Positions 50,681-59,537 of a stretch of DNA of 64,000 bases are shown here, piece after piece; positions within the stretch are counted from its first letter, which is position 1, and every line of letters starts with the position of its first letter. The position numbers and the translations under genes are program-made. A model generated the notes under the pieces. The model saw only the letters and a list, made by a program, of their open reading frames with translations. It did not search any database and had not been told where the DNA came from. This stretch comes from Hyphomicrobiales bacterium (GTDB lineage: Bacteria > Pseudomonadota > Alphaproteobacteria > Rhizobiales > Beijerinckiaceae), in contig UBNE01000017.1 of the NCBI GenBank assembly GCA_900466745.1, forward strand, positions 25,471 through 89,470, read 5' to 3'.

Positions 50681-52114
50681 ATGACGACCTATCCCGATCT
50701 CAAGCTCTATATCGGCGGCGCCTGGCGGAAGACGGCGGAGGAGCTGCCGGTCCTCAACCCGGCCGATGAAAGCGTCATCGGCGCCGTCCCCGTCGCCTCC
50801 CAGGCCGATCTCGACGACGCGCTGGCCGCCGCCGCCGAGGGCTTCAGGCTCTGGAGCCGCACCGCGCCGCGCGAGCGCGGCGCGATCATGCTCAGGGCCG
50901 CCGCGCTGATGCGCGAGCGCGCCGAGGAGATCGCCCATGCGATCACGCTCGAGCACGGCAAGCCGTTCAGGCAGGCCTGCCTCGAGGTGGTGCGCGGCTG
51001 CGAGTTCTTCGAATGGGATGCGGCCGAGGGCCAGCGTACCTATGGCCGCGTGGTGCCGAGCGAGCCCGGCATCCGTTACATCGTCATGCGCCAGCCGGTC
51101 GGCATCGTCGCCGCCTTCTCGCCCTGGAACTTCCCGATGAGCCAGCCCGCGCGCAAGATCGCCGGCGCGCTCGCCGCCGGCTGCGCGATCATCATCAAGG
51201 CGGCGGAGGAGACACCGGCCGGCGCGCTCCACATCGCCCGCGCCTTGCACGATGCCGGCCTGCCGCCCGGCGTCTTCAACCTCGTCTTCGGCGTGCCGGC
51301 CCGGATCTCGGACTATCTGATCCCGAAGCCGCAGACCCGGCTCGTCGCCTTCACCGGCTCCACCGCCGTCGGCAAGCATCTCTCGGAGCTCGCCGCCCGG
51401 CACATGACGCCGGTGCTGATGGAGCTCGGCGGCCACGCCCCGGTCATCGTCTGCGACGATGTCGACCCCGTCGCCGCCGCCCAGGCCTCCGCCACCCGCA
51501 AGGTCCGCAATGCCGGGCAGGTCTGCACCTCGCCGACGCGCTTCTTCGTGCAGGAGGCGATCTTCGAGCGCTTCGCCCGGAGCTTCGTCGAGAAGGCCCG
51601 CGCGACCGTCGTCGGCAACGGCCTCGACCCGGCCACGGAGATGGGCCCCGTCGCCAATCACCGCCGCATCGAGGCGCTGGAAGCCCTGACCGCCGATGCC
51701 CGTGCCCGCGGCGGCCGCGTCCTGACCGGCGGCGAGCGCATCGGCAATCGCGGCTATTTCTTCCCGCCGACCGTGCTGACCGAGCTGCCGGACGACGCCC
51801 GGGCGCTGCGCGAGGAGCCCTTCGGCCCGATGGCGATCATCAACCCGGTGCGCTCGGTCGAGGAGGCGATCGAGAAGGCGAACGCCCTGCCCTTCGGGCT
51901 CGCGGCCTATGGCTTCACCCATTCCGCCGCCCGCGCCGATCTGCTGGCCGAGGGCATCGAGGCCGGCAACGTCTCGATCAACACGCTGGAGGCCTCGGTG
52001 GCCGAGGTGCCCTTCGGCGGCGTCAAGGACAGCGGCTATGGCCGCGAGGGCGGCGCCGAGGGCCTCGACCACTACATGACCATCAAGACGCTCTCGCACC
52101 GCATGGCGATCTAG
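50681..52114 (+). CDS. NAD(P)-dependent aldehyde dehydrogenase
   Basis: 477 residues. Catalytic C282 in NAGQVCTSPTRF, general base E248 in LMELGGHAP, and N150 in FSPWNFPM, with the cofactor strand FTGSTAVG. The style resembles succinate-semialdehyde and 2-aminomuconate-semialdehyde dehydrogenases; in this cluster, oxidation of a muconate semialdehyde is a reasonable inference. Two in-frame ATGs upstream (50603 and 50639) would add up to 26 non-family residues; MTTYPDLKLYIGG is the usual type of start. Separated from cluster A genes by a repeat and its own promoter. Confidence 0.92.
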   Translation: MTTYPDLKLYIGGAWRKTAEELPVLNPADESVIGAVPVASQADLDDALAAAAEGFRLWSRTAPRERGAIMLRAAALMRERAEEIAHAITLEHGKPFRQACLEVVRGCEFFEWDAAEGQRTYGRVVPSEPGIRYIVMRQPVGIVAAFSPWNFPMSQPARKIAGALAAGCAIIIKAAEETPAGALHIARALHDAGLPPGVFNLVFGVPARISDYLIPKPQTRLVAFTGSTAVGKHLSELAARHMTPVLMELGGHAPVIVCDDVDPVAAAQASATRKVRNAGQVCTSPTRFFVQEAIFERFARSFVEKARATVVGNGLDPATEMGPVANHRRIEALEALTADARARGGRVLTGGERIGNRGYFFPPTVLTELPDDARALREEPFGPMAIINPVRSVEEAIEKANALPFGLAAYGFTHSAARADLLAEGIEAGNVSINTLEASVAEVPFGGVKDSGYGREGGAEGLDHYMTIKTLSHRMAI

Positions 52115-52123
52115 GAACATCCG

Positions 52124-52150
52124 CCCGAAAAGCGGAACGCGGTTTTCGGG
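52124..52150. terminator. Inverted repeat after the aldehyde dehydrogenase gene
   Basis: CCCGAAAA (52124-52131) pairs with TTTTCGGG (52143-52150), loop 11 bases, directly after the stop codon. It may be a terminator, or a member of the dispersed CTTTTCGG family. Confidence 0.5.
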
Positions 52151-52177
52151 AAAAGCCGGTGCGAGGTCAAAGAGCTG

Positions 52178-52214
52178 GGGTATCGGACTGAATACGATAT
52201 TCAGCCCGATACCC
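52178..52214. terminator. 17-bp hairpin between convergent ALDH and LysR genes
   Basis: GGGTATCGGACTGAATA (52178-52194) pairs with TATTCAGCCCGATACCC (52198-52214) with one mismatch and a three-base loop. It touches the LysR stop codon. There is no T-tract on either side. Confidence 0.65.
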
Positions 52215-53125
52215 TAGGCGCGCGCCCGCCGGCCCGCGGGATTCTCCGGCGGCAGCAGGCGGCCGGAGCCGGAGAGGATGCTGGCGGCCAGCGCCCGCGC
52301 CGCCGCCTCATGCGACTGCCCGCCGACCACGACGAACTCGATCGAGCCCAGCCGCGGCAGGGCCTCGCGCGGCTCGACCTCGGCCAGCCCGGGCGGGATC
52401 AGCCGGGCCGAATGGGCGGTGACGCCGAGCCCGGCCACCGTCGCGGCGCGCAGGCCCGCCAGGCTGCCGCTGGTGCAGGCGACCCGCCAGGCCCGCCCGG
52501 CCCGCTCCAGCGTCGCGATCGCATGCATGCGCGAGATGCTCGGCGGCGGATAGAGCACCAGCGGCACCACCGGCTGCTCGGCCAATCGTGAGCCCGGCCG
52601 GCCGATCCAGACCAGGCGTTCCTCCCAGGCGACGACGCCGCGCGCATCGCCGGTGCGGCGCTTGACGAAGATCAGGTCGAGATCGCCGGCATCGTATTGC
52701 TCGTAGAGCCGGCCGCTCAGCCCGACCGTCAATTCCAGGTCGACGGCGTGATGCTGCATGGCGAACTCGGCCAGGATCTCCGGCAGCGCCGTGAAGGCGA
52801 AATCCTCGGAGACGCCGAGCCTGAGCCGCCCGCGCAGGGTCGAGCCCTTGAGGTAGTGCTCGATGCGGCTGCCTGCTTCCAACACCTGCCGGGCGAAGGG
52901 CTGGATCGCGTCGCCATCCGGCGTCGGGCGCACCTCATGGGTATCCCGCGCCAGCAGCTTGCGGCCGACCCGCTTCTCCAGCCGCGCCACATGCTGGCTG
53001 ACCGAGGATTGCCGGAGGCCGAGCTGCCGCGCCGCCTCGGTGAAGCTCAGCGTCTCGCAGACCTTGAGGAAGCTGCGCAGCAGGACGGGGTCGAGCGGTT
53101 TCGGATCGGCACGCATGGCCATCAT
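52214..53125 (-). CDS. LysR-type regulator (second)
   Basis: 303 residues. The helix-turn-helix lies at about 14-75 (LLRSFLKVCETLSFTEAARQLGLRQSSVSQHVARLEKRVG), followed by an effector domain. Start candidates are 53125, 53122 and 53116; the first overlaps a perfect palindrome, which favours autoregulation or a later start. It is divergent from the symporter-like gene and convergent with the aldehyde dehydrogenase gene; either could be its target. Confidence 0.9.
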   Translation of the reverse strand: MMAMRADPKPLDPVLLRSFLKVCETLSFTEAARQLGLRQSSVSQHVARLEKRVGRKLLARDTHEVRPTPDGDAIQPFARQVLEAGSRIEHYLKGSTLRGRLRLGVSEDFAFTALPEILAEFAMQHHAVDLELTVGLSGRLYEQYDAGDLDLIFVKRRTGDARGVVAWEERLVWIGRPGSRLAEQPVVPLVLYPPPSISRMHAIATLERAGRAWRVACTSGSLAGLRAATVAGLGVTAHSARLIPPGLAEVEPREALPRLGSIEFVVVGGQSHEAAARALAASILSGSGRLLPPENPAGRRARA

Positions 53126-53148
53126 GATTCATGATAGGCAATATCATG
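53121..53148. promoter_or_regulatory. Putative operator ATCATGATTCATGAT plus half-site
   Basis: Perfect 15-bp palindrome (53121-53135), with a related half-site ATATCATG at 53141-53148. It overlaps the LysR start codon and lies about 70-95 bp upstream of the divergent transporter start. Confidence 0.5.
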
Positions 53149-53215
53149 TCCAGTCCGGATCAAAATGATGCGGCGATCTGTTAGGAAGCCGTCCTCGCTG
53201 TTCAGGAAGGCCCGG

Positions 53216-54238
53216 ATGATCCGCCGCACGCTCGCCCGCTTCGGCATCGACCCCTATCTGCTCGCATTGCTGGGCACGGTCGCCGTCGCGATCCTGCTGC
53301 CGGCGCGCGGACAGGGCGCCGTCGTCGCGAACCAGGCCGTCTCGGTCGCGGTCGCGCTGCTGTTCTTCCTCTATGGCGCGCGACTCTCGCCCAAGGCGGT
53401 CTGGGAGGGGCTGCTGCACTGGCGGCTGCAATCCCTCGTCTTCGCCAGCACCTACATCCTCTTCCCGCTCCTCGGCCTCGGCCTGACCAAGGCGTTCGGC
53501 GCCTGGCTCTCGCCGGCGCTCATCCTCGGCCTGATGTTCGTCTGCGTCCTGCCCTCGACGGTGCAGTCCTCGATCGCCTTCACCTCGATCGCGCGCGGCA
53601 ACGTCGCCGCGGCCCTGTGCAGCGCTTCGGTCTCGAACCTGTTCGGCATGGTGGTGACGCCGCTGCTCGTGATGCTGCTGCTCGATTCCAAGGGCGTCGG
53701 CTTCAGCGCCGAGGCGATGAAGAGCATCGCGCTGCAATTGCTGCTGCCCTTCGCCGCCGGCCAGCTCCTGCGCCCCTGGATCGGCGCCCTCCTGCAGCGC
53801 TACAAGGCGGTGATCTCGATCGTCGATCGCGGCTCGATCCTGCTCGTGGTCTACGACGCCTTCAGCGAGGGCATGGCCGCCGGCATCTGGTCCCAGGTCA
53901 CCCTCGGCGATCTCGTTATGGTCATCCTGCTCGACATGGTGCTGCTCGCCGCCGTGCTGGCGATCACCACCCTGCTCAGCCGGCGCCTCGGCTTCTCGAA
54001 GGAGGACGAGATCGTCATCGTCTTCTGCGGCTCGAAGAAGAGCCTGGCCAGCGGCATTCCGATGGCCAACATCCTCTTCCCCGGCCAGGCGCTCGGCCTC
54101 GTCGTCCTGCCGCTGATGCTGTTCCACCAGATCCAGCTCTTCGCCTGCGCCACCCTGGCGCAGCGCTACGCCAGGCGCCCGGCCGAGCCGCACCCCGAGC
54201 CGACCGCCCCCGCCATGCTCGGCTCGGCGAAAGCCTGA
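53216..54238 (+). CDS. Bile acid:sodium symporter-like transporter (SBF-like family)
   Basis: 340 residues, nine to ten hydrophobic segments. The conserved LFFLYGARLSPKAVWEGL, VLPSTVQSSIAFTSIARGN, and FCGSKKSLASGIPMANILF motifs match the SBF-like (YfeH-type) branch of the bile acid/arsenite symporter superfamily. The substrate is likely an organic anion. The ATG at 53216 (after GGAAGGCCCGG) gives the usual MIRRTLARFGIDPY start. Divergent from the second LysR; probably regulated by it. Confidence 0.88.
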   Translation: MIRRTLARFGIDPYLLALLGTVAVAILLPARGQGAVVANQAVSVAVALLFFLYGARLSPKAVWEGLLHWRLQSLVFASTYILFPLLGLGLTKAFGAWLSPALILGLMFVCVLPSTVQSSIAFTSIARGNVAAALCSASVSNLFGMVVTPLLVMLLLDSKGVGFSAEAMKSIALQLLLPFAAGQLLRPWIGALLQRYKAVISIVDRGSILLVVYDAFSEGMAAGIWSQVTLGDLVMVILLDMVLLAAVLAITTLLSRRLGFSKEDEIVIVFCGSKKSLASGIPMANILFPGQALGLVVLPLMLFHQIQLFACATLAQRYARRPAEPHPEPTAPAMLGSAKA

Positions 54239-54496
54239 GCAGGCCTTCCACCTAGCCAAACCTTGACCTTGCCGATCTCCGGCGCGCCCCTACATGAAGA
54301 CCAGTCGCCCGTACCCGGATACGGGCCCCTTCATGGAAGGGCAGGCGGAGACGAGGCGAGGCCCTGCGCGGTCCGGGCCGGCTTCGCCGGATGTCTCCAG
54401 GGAGAGCCGCGGCGGCCGCCCGATGGCGGCGTCACGGCGTCACGGCGGTCGCCCGCCTTCCGGTGGATCCGGCCGTCGCCGACGATGGAGGATTGC

Positions 54497-54724
54497 ATGA
54501 CCCTGAGCGAGAAATCCCAGCGCGAGATCCGCAAGATCGCCTATGCCATCTGGATGCAGGAGGGGCAGCCGGAAGGCCGCGACCGGGAGCACTGGGAAGC
54601 GGCCAAGGAGATCTGGGCCTTCCGCAGCCACAACCATGCCCTCGCCGACGAGGGCGAGGACGATAGGACGGCTGCCTCCGGCCCGGGCGAGCGCCAGCGG
54701 CCGGAGCATGGCCGCCCGCTATAG
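54497..54724 (+). CDS. DUF2934 domain protein
   Basis: 75 residues. REIRKIAYAIWMQEGQPEGRDREHWEAA (8-35) is the DUF2934 signature. A polar Glu/Arg-rich tail follows. Small and soluble; function unknown, although the family is common in rhizobia. GGAGG lies seven bases before the ATG. A small hairpin CCCGTA-TACGGG at 54308-54325 lies in the 258-bp gap upstream. Confidence 0.82.
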   Translation: MTLSEKSQREIRKIAYAIWMQEGQPEGRDREHWEAAKEIWAFRSHNHALADEGEDDRTAASGPGERQRPEHGRPL

Positions 54725-54792
54725 CGGGCCGGACACCCCCGCCGCCTCAGCGCCGCGGGGCCTCTCGGGCAAAGGCCGTCACCGGCAGGCCT

Positions 54793-55077
54793 TCAGGGGC
54801 AAGTATAGCCGGCGGGAGTCGCGGCGCAGCGCGCGCCGGTCGGCAGGATCAGCGCGCCGCCCCGGTCGCGGCGGACATAGTCGCCATTGGGAAGCTGGAA
54901 GCCGCCCGTGACATCGGGCGTGACCCGGGTGCCGTCGGGCAGGACGAGCTGGCCGCCGTCGCGCCTGATCTGCTTGGCCACGCCGGCCTGGGGCGCGGGG
55001 GCCGGTTCCGGGCGGCCGGACACGCAGCCCGCGAGGAAGAGCGCGATGGCGCCGACCGATATCGATGTCCTGATCAT
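54793..55077 (-). CDS. Small lipoprotein of unknown function
   Basis: 94 residues. Signal peptide with lipobox LAGC (Cys at 18). After a Pro/Ala linker comes a repeat-like domain: GGQLVLPDGTRVTPD, GGFQLPNGDYVRRD, GGALILPTGARC, three turns of G-G-x-x-L-P-x-G that suggest a small beta structure. Two C-terminal cysteines (ARCAATPAGYTC) may form a disulfide. Not recognised beyond this. Confidence 0.7.
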   Translation of the reverse strand: MIRTSISVGAIALFLAGCVSGRPEPAPAPQAGVAKQIRRDGGQLVLPDGTRVTPDVTGGFQLPNGDYVRRDRGGALILPTGARCAATPAGYTCP

Positions 55078-55229
55078 GACCTCACCTTTGCCGCGTCGAT
55101 GAGAAACCGAAGGGCGACGGCGGCCGGAACCGCCATCGCCCGCATAGTGACGCCGCGACGGGCGGCTGGGAAGCCGCCCGCGGCCGCATGCCGAGACCGG
55201 GCCTGCCGTGCAGGCCCGGCCGGTCCGGC

Positions 55230-55514
55230 TCAGTACACCCAGCGGCAGACGCGCTCCCGCCGGCCGAAGCGGTTGCGGCGGACGGTGCAGACCTGGCGGC
55301 GCGGCCGGGGGCGGCGGTGGCGCGGCCCGCGATGATACTGGGCCTGTTCGATCGGCGTGCCATCGGGCAGCGTCGCGGCCTTCTCGGCCGGCGTGGCGCC
55401 GAGGACGGGAGCGGCGGCGCCGAGCGCGGCGGCATCGGCCTTGCCGGAGATGGCGACGGTCGCAGCGCCGGCGGACAGGGCGAACAGCCCGAGCAGGAAA
55501 GAGCGTCGTTCCAT
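55230..55514 (-). CDS. Small exported protein of unknown function
   Basis: 94 residues. MERRSFLLGLFALSAGAATVAISGKADA is a signal with a twin-arginine start (ERRSFLLG). The mature end is Arg/His-rich (RGPRHRRPRPRRQVC...RRERVCRWVY) with two cysteines, giving a very basic secreted peptide. GGAG lies about ten bases before ATG. It shares orientation with the lipoprotein downstream, 152 bp away. Function unknown. Confidence 0.65.
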   Translation of the reverse strand: MERRSFLLGLFALSAGAATVAISGKADAAALGAAAPVLGATPAEKAATLPDGTPIEQAQYHRGPRHRRPRPRRQVCTVRRNRFGRRERVCRWVY

Positions 55515-55874
55515 GAAATGGTTCTCCAATCGAATCAAAAAAGACCCAGTCGAATCAAACGGGACCAGGCTATTCCCCAAAACGGCAGATCGACAACAAT
55601 GTTTCGTTAACGGAGCCGAATTGATCTCCGCGATATCGGCGCCGGAAAGGCCTGCGCAGCCGAATCGCAATGCTGGCGGAACCGGATCGCGATCTGGAAC
55701 GTTGACGCTTTTCGCCCCATGCCCTGAAGCGATGATTATCCGACTATCTGGCCACCCGTGGGCTGGTCTTGGAATCCCCCGCAGCCACGGCCCCGGCGGC
55801 GCGAGCCCGCGCGGACAGGCCGGGCCGCCGGCGGCCCGGCCCCGCTTCGCCGAAAGGAAAAAGGGTTCCGCCGC
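55515..55874. other. Intergenic region with no supported gene
   Basis: 360 bp. The part near 55515-55740 is AT-richer (AACAATGTTTCGTTAACGGAG) and probably carries the promoter of the minus-strand small protein. I see no RNA or repeat structure; the remainder before the extradiol gene is GC-rich 3'-flanking sequence. Confidence 0.4.
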
Positions 55875-56828
55875 TCAGGGCGCCGGCGGCGTGCCGTGGG
55901 TGTGGAAGCTCTCGATCGTCCGGAGCCCCCAGGCCTGGCCCTTCTTCCGCTCCGCCTCGGTCCAGGTCACGGTCTGCCAGTCGGGATCGAGGATGAGGCG
56001 GGCGCCGGCATTGGCGATCTCGACGCGGTTTCCGGCCGGCTCGTAGACATAGAGGAAGAAGGTCTGCTGCACCGCGTGCTTGTGCGGACCGGTCTCGATG
56101 AAGACGCCGTTCTCCAGGAAGAGATCGGCCGCCTCCAGGATGTGCTCGCGCTGGTCGACCGCATAGGTGACGTGGTGGAAGCGCCCCCGCGCGCTGGTGT
56201 GGTCGCGGGTGTAGGCGATGTCGTAGCTCTTGTTGTTGACCGTGAACCAGCAGCCGCCGACCTCGCCGGAATCCAGCACGATCTGCTCGGTGACGCGGCT
56301 GCCCAGCGCCTTCGGCATGAAGTCGCGGATCGCGGCGACGTCCTGCGCCAGCAGGTTGAGATGGTCGAGCCGGCGCACGGCGCAGCCGCGGCCATGGTTG
56401 CGCTGCGCCTGGTTCTTCAGCGCCGGCCGCTCGCCTTCGGGCGCGACGTATTTGCGGGTGTCGAAATAGATCTCGAAGACATGGTTGTCGGGGTCGCGGA
56501 AGCGATAGGCCCGGCCATGGCCGAGATCGCCCTCGCTCCAGCCGATGCCGGCGCCCATCGCCTCGATCGCCGCGACGCGCCGCAGGAGGGCCGCCTCGCT
56601 GGAGGCGCGATAGCCGATATGGCCGACGCCGGTGGTGTTCGAGGCGGTCAGCTTCAGCGTGTGGAACTCATAGTCGTCCCAGGCTCGCAGATAGACGGAA
56701 TCGCCCTCGCGCCCGCTCTCCGTCAGCCCGAAGACGTTCACGAAGAAATCGAGGCTGGCCTCGGGCTTGTTCGTGAAGAGCTCGACATGGCCGAGATGGG
56801 CGACGTCGAAGCAGGGCTCGCTGCTCAT
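55875..56828 (-). CDS. Catechol 2,3-dioxygenase-type extradiol dioxygenase
   Basis: 317 residues, two VOC domains. Likely iron ligands are H156 (RRLDHLNLL), H218 or H219 (RFHHVTY) and E270 (NRVEIAN); acid-base candidates are H251 and Y260 in the extradiol signature KHAVQQTFFLYVYEP. These positions parallel XylE closely. It cleaves a catechol ring next to a hydroxyl, using Fe(II) and O2. Last gene of cluster B, 103 bp after the MetE-like gene with a REP-like hairpin between. The true substrate is unknown; the lower-pathway genes upstream suggest a carboxylated catechol. Confidence 0.92.
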   Translation of the reverse strand: MSSEPCFDVAHLGHVELFTNKPEASLDFFVNVFGLTESGREGDSVYLRAWDDYEFHTLKLTASNTTGVGHIGYRASSEAALLRRVAAIEAMGAGIGWSEGDLGHGRAYRFRDPDNHVFEIYFDTRKYVAPEGERPALKNQAQRNHGRGCAVRRLDHLNLLAQDVAAIRDFMPKALGSRVTEQIVLDSGEVGGCWFTVNNKSYDIAYTRDHTSARGRFHHVTYAVDQREHILEAADLFLENGVFIETGPHKHAVQQTFFLYVYEPAGNRVEIANAGARLILDPDWQTVTWTEAERKKGQAWGLRTIESFHTHGTPPAP

Positions 56829-56874
56829 CCCCGAAATCCTTTGAAGTCTTGTTTTTCGACGGAACCGCCGAGTC

Positions 56875-56906
56875 ATCCCGGATCTTTGCTTCGCTGCGTC
56901 CGGGAT
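56875..56906. repeat. REP-like inverted repeat between MetE-like and dioxygenase genes
   Basis: ATCCCGGA (56875-56882) pairs with TCCGGGAT (56899-56906) across a loop TCTTTGCTTCGCTGCG. Confidence 0.7.
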
Positions 56907-56931
56907 GCCCCGCGGTTCCTGCAACCGCTCT

Positions 56932-58041
56932 TCAGCCCCAGACGTCCTTCGCCACCTCGAGGATGCGCGAAAGCTTGGCCCATTGCTCCTCCTCGGCCAG
57001 CACATTGCCTTCCTCGGTCGAGGCGAAGCCGCATTGCGGCGACAGGCAGAGCTGTTCCAGCGGAGCGTATTTCGCCGCCTCCTCGATGCGGCGCTTCAGA
57101 TTGTCCTTGCTCTCGATCGCCCCGAACTTCGAGGTGACGAGGCCGAGCACGACCTGCTTGTCGCCCTTGGGCAGGAAGCGCAGCGGCTCGAAACCGCCGG
57201 ACCGGTCGTCGTCCCATTCCATGAAATAGCCGTCGACATCGATCTGGTTGAAGACGAGATCGGCCACCGGCTCGTAGCCGCCGGACGCGATGAAGGTCGA
57301 TTTGAAGTTGCCGCGGCAGGTGTGGGTGGTGATCTGCATGTCGGCGGGCTTGGCCTTCAGCGCCGCGTTGAGGATGTCGCGATAGGTGAAGATCAGCTTG
57401 TCCGGGTCGTCGCCGCGCTCGGCCAGCATCGTCCTCTGCTCGGGATCGCAGAAATAGGACAGGCTTGTGTCGTCGAGCTGGAGATAGCGGCAGCCGGCGT
57501 CGTAGAAGGCCCTGATCGCCTTGGCATAGGCCTTGCCGAGGTCGTCATAGTAATCCTCCATCCTGAGATAGGCGGAAGGATCGACCGCCTTCCGCCCGCC
57601 GCGGTAGTGCAGCATGGACGGGCTCGGGATCGTCATCTTCGGCACGCGATCGGTGATCGAGGCCAGGAATCGGAAATGCGCCAGATGCGGATGGTCCTCG
57701 GGGAAGTCGAGCTTGCCGGTGACGCGGATGCCCCGCGCCTTGGTCGCGACGCCCTTGAACTGGATGCCTGAATCCGAATCGTAGCCGGTGACGCCGGAAA
57801 GCCCTTCGAGAAAGTCGAAATGCCAGAAGGCACGGCGATATTCGCCGTCGGTCACGGCCTGCAGGCCGATCTCCTCCTGCGTCCTGACGAGCTTCCTGAT
57901 CTCCTCGTCCTCGATCCGCGTCAGCTCGGCCTGGCTCATCTCGCCGGCGGCGACCCTGGCGCGGGCCTCCTTGACCGGCGCGCTGCGCAGCAGGCTTCCG
58001 ACCATATCGCCCCGGAACGGCGGCTTGGCTCTCTGCGTCAT
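56932..58041 (-). CDS. MetE-like cobalamin-independent methyltransferase (short form)
   Basis: 369 residues, only the C-terminal catalytic barrel of methionine synthase MetE. Zinc ligands appear as H240 and C242 (TTHTCRGNF) and C337 (LSPQCGF). The YLQLDDTSLSYFCD strand and GLVTSKFGAIES segment match the YxjG/YxjH-type branch. Without the MetE N-terminal half it should not use folyl-triglutamate in the standard way, so the methyl donor is uncertain. Lying between transport and dioxygenase genes, it could accept a methyl group from an aromatic methyl ether; that is inference. The start is 25 bp from livF. Confidence 0.88.
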   Translation of the reverse strand: MTQRAKPPFRGDMVGSLLRSAPVKEARARVAAGEMSQAELTRIEDEEIRKLVRTQEEIGLQAVTDGEYRRAFWHFDFLEGLSGVTGYDSDSGIQFKGVATKARGIRVTGKLDFPEDHPHLAHFRFLASITDRVPKMTIPSPSMLHYRGGRKAVDPSAYLRMEDYYDDLGKAYAKAIRAFYDAGCRYLQLDDTSLSYFCDPEQRTMLAERGDDPDKLIFTYRDILNAALKAKPADMQITTHTCRGNFKSTFIASGGYEPVADLVFNQIDVDGYFMEWDDDRSGGFEPLRFLPKGDKQVVLGLVTSKFGAIESKDNLKRRIEEAAKYAPLEQLCLSPQCGFASTEEGNVLAEEEQWAKLSRILEVAKDVWG

Positions 58042-58066
58042 GGTGTTTCCTCCCGGTTCTTCATGG

Positions 58067-58792
58067 TCAGGCCGCGGCGGCGAGGCCGAGGTGGTGTTCG
58101 AGCCGTTCCGGCTCGGCGATGAGCGCGGCGCTGCGCTCGGCCAGGACGACGCGGCCGCGTTCGAGCACGATGGCGTCGTCGGTCAGCTCGAGGATCTTGC
58201 GCGCATGCTGCTCGATGACAATGGCGGCGAGCCCCTCCTCGCGGAACAGCGCCTTCAGCGCCTTCAGCAATTCCTCGACGATGATCGGGGCCAGCCCCTC
58301 GGTCGGCTCGTCGAGCAGGAGCAGCTTCGGGTTCAGCATCAGCGCCCGGCCGATCGCCAGCATCTGCTGCTCGCCGCCGGAAAGCTGGTTGCCGAGATTG
58401 GCCTTGCGCTCCTCCAGCCGCGGGAACATGCGGAAGACGCGGGCGGCGTCCCACGGCCCCGGACGGGCCACCGCCGTCAGGTTCTCCAGCACGGTCAGCG
58501 ATTTGAAGATGTTGCGCTCCTGCGGCACCCAGCCGATGCCGGCATGGGCCCGCTGCTCGGGCGAGGCGGCGGTGAGGTCGCGCCCGGCGAGCGCGATCCG
58601 CCCGCCGCGCCGGCGCGTCACGCCGATGATGCTGTTGACCAGCGTGGTCTTGCCGACGCCGTTGCGCCCGAGCAAGGCGAGCGAACGGCCCTCGGCCAGG
58701 GTGAGGTCGATGTCGAACAGCACCTGCGCCTCGCCATAGCCGGCGCTCAGCTTCTCGATGGTCAGGAGCTCGGGAGTCGCTGCGTCAGACAT
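58067..58792 (-). CDS. LivF-type ABC ATPase (cluster B)
   Basis: 241 residues. Walker A GRNGVGKTT, signature LSGGEQQMLAIGRAL, Walker B LLLLDEPTEGLAP and a standard switch histidine in VIEQHARKI. Unlike the cluster A copy, all ATPase motifs are intact. It starts eight bases inside the LivG gene. Confidence 0.95.
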   Translation of the reverse strand: MSDAATPELLTIEKLSAGYGEAQVLFDIDLTLAEGRSLALLGRNGVGKTTLVNSIIGVTRRRGGRIALAGRDLTAASPEQRAHAGIGWVPQERNIFKSLTVLENLTAVARPGPWDAARVFRMFPRLEERKANLGNQLSGGEQQMLAIGRALMLNPKLLLLDEPTEGLAPIIVEELLKALKALFREEGLAAIVIEQHARKILELTDDAIVLERGRVVLAERSAALIAEPERLEHHLGLAAAA

Positions 58793-59537
58793 GGGCGTCC
58801 TCGCCGAGATAGGCCGCGCGCACGGCCGGGTCGCGCGCCATCTCCTCCGGCGTGCCCTCCGCCAGAACCCGGCCGTTGACCAGCACGGTGATGCGCGTCG
58901 CGAAGCGGAAGACGAGGTCCATGTCGTGCTCGATCAGCAGCACCGAGACGTCGTCGGGAAGCTCCGCGACCGTCCGCATCAGCTCGCGGCGCTCGGCCTC
59001 GGGCACCCCGGCCGCCGGCTCGTCGAGCAGCAGCACCGAGGGCCGCGCCGCGAAGGCGGCGGCGATCTCGATCTGGCGCTGCTTGCCATAGGGCAGCGTC
59101 GCGATCCGCCGGTCCATGATGTCGTCGAGCCGGAAGCGGTTCAGGATCTCCGCCGTCTGGTCGACGAGTTCCGCGTCGCGGTCGAGCGCGCGGAAGGGGT
59201 GGCTGCCGCGCCCGAGCCGCTCCGCGGTGACGAGCGCGATCATTTCGAGCGGCGTCATCGTCGCGAAGAGCTGATTGATCTGGAAGGTGCGGGCGAGGCC
59301 GCGCTTCACCCGCGCCGCGCGCGGCAGCGTCGTGATCTCCTCGCCCATCAGCTCGATGCGGCCGGAGCTGGGCTTGAGCACGCCGGTGAGCTGGTTGACG
59401 AAGGTGGTCTTGCCGGCGCCGTTCGGCCCGATCAGGGCGTGGCGGGCGCCCTTCGCCAGGGTGAAGTCGACATGGTCGGTCGCGGTGATGCCGCCGAAGC
59501 TCTTGACCAGGTCGAAGGTCCGGAGTGCCGCGCTCAT
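58785..59537 (-). CDS. LivG-type ABC ATPase (cluster B)
   Basis: 250 residues. Walker A GPNGAGKTT, the LARTFQINQLF segment, signature LPYGKQRQIEIA, Walker B VLLLDEPAAGV and LLIEHDMDLVF. The start overlaps the LivM stop by four bases. Confidence 0.95.
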   Translation of the reverse strand: MSAALRTFDLVKSFGGITATDHVDFTLAKGARHALIGPNGAGKTTFVNQLTGVLKPSSGRIELMGEEITTLPRAARVKRGLARTFQINQLFATMTPLEMIALVTAERLGRGSHPFRALDRDAELVDQTAEILNRFRLDDIMDRRIATLPYGKQRQIEIAAAFAARPSVLLLDEPAAGVPEAERRELMRTVAELPDDVSVLLIEHDMDLVFRFATRITVLVNGRVLAEGTPEEMARDPAVRAAYLGEDAHV

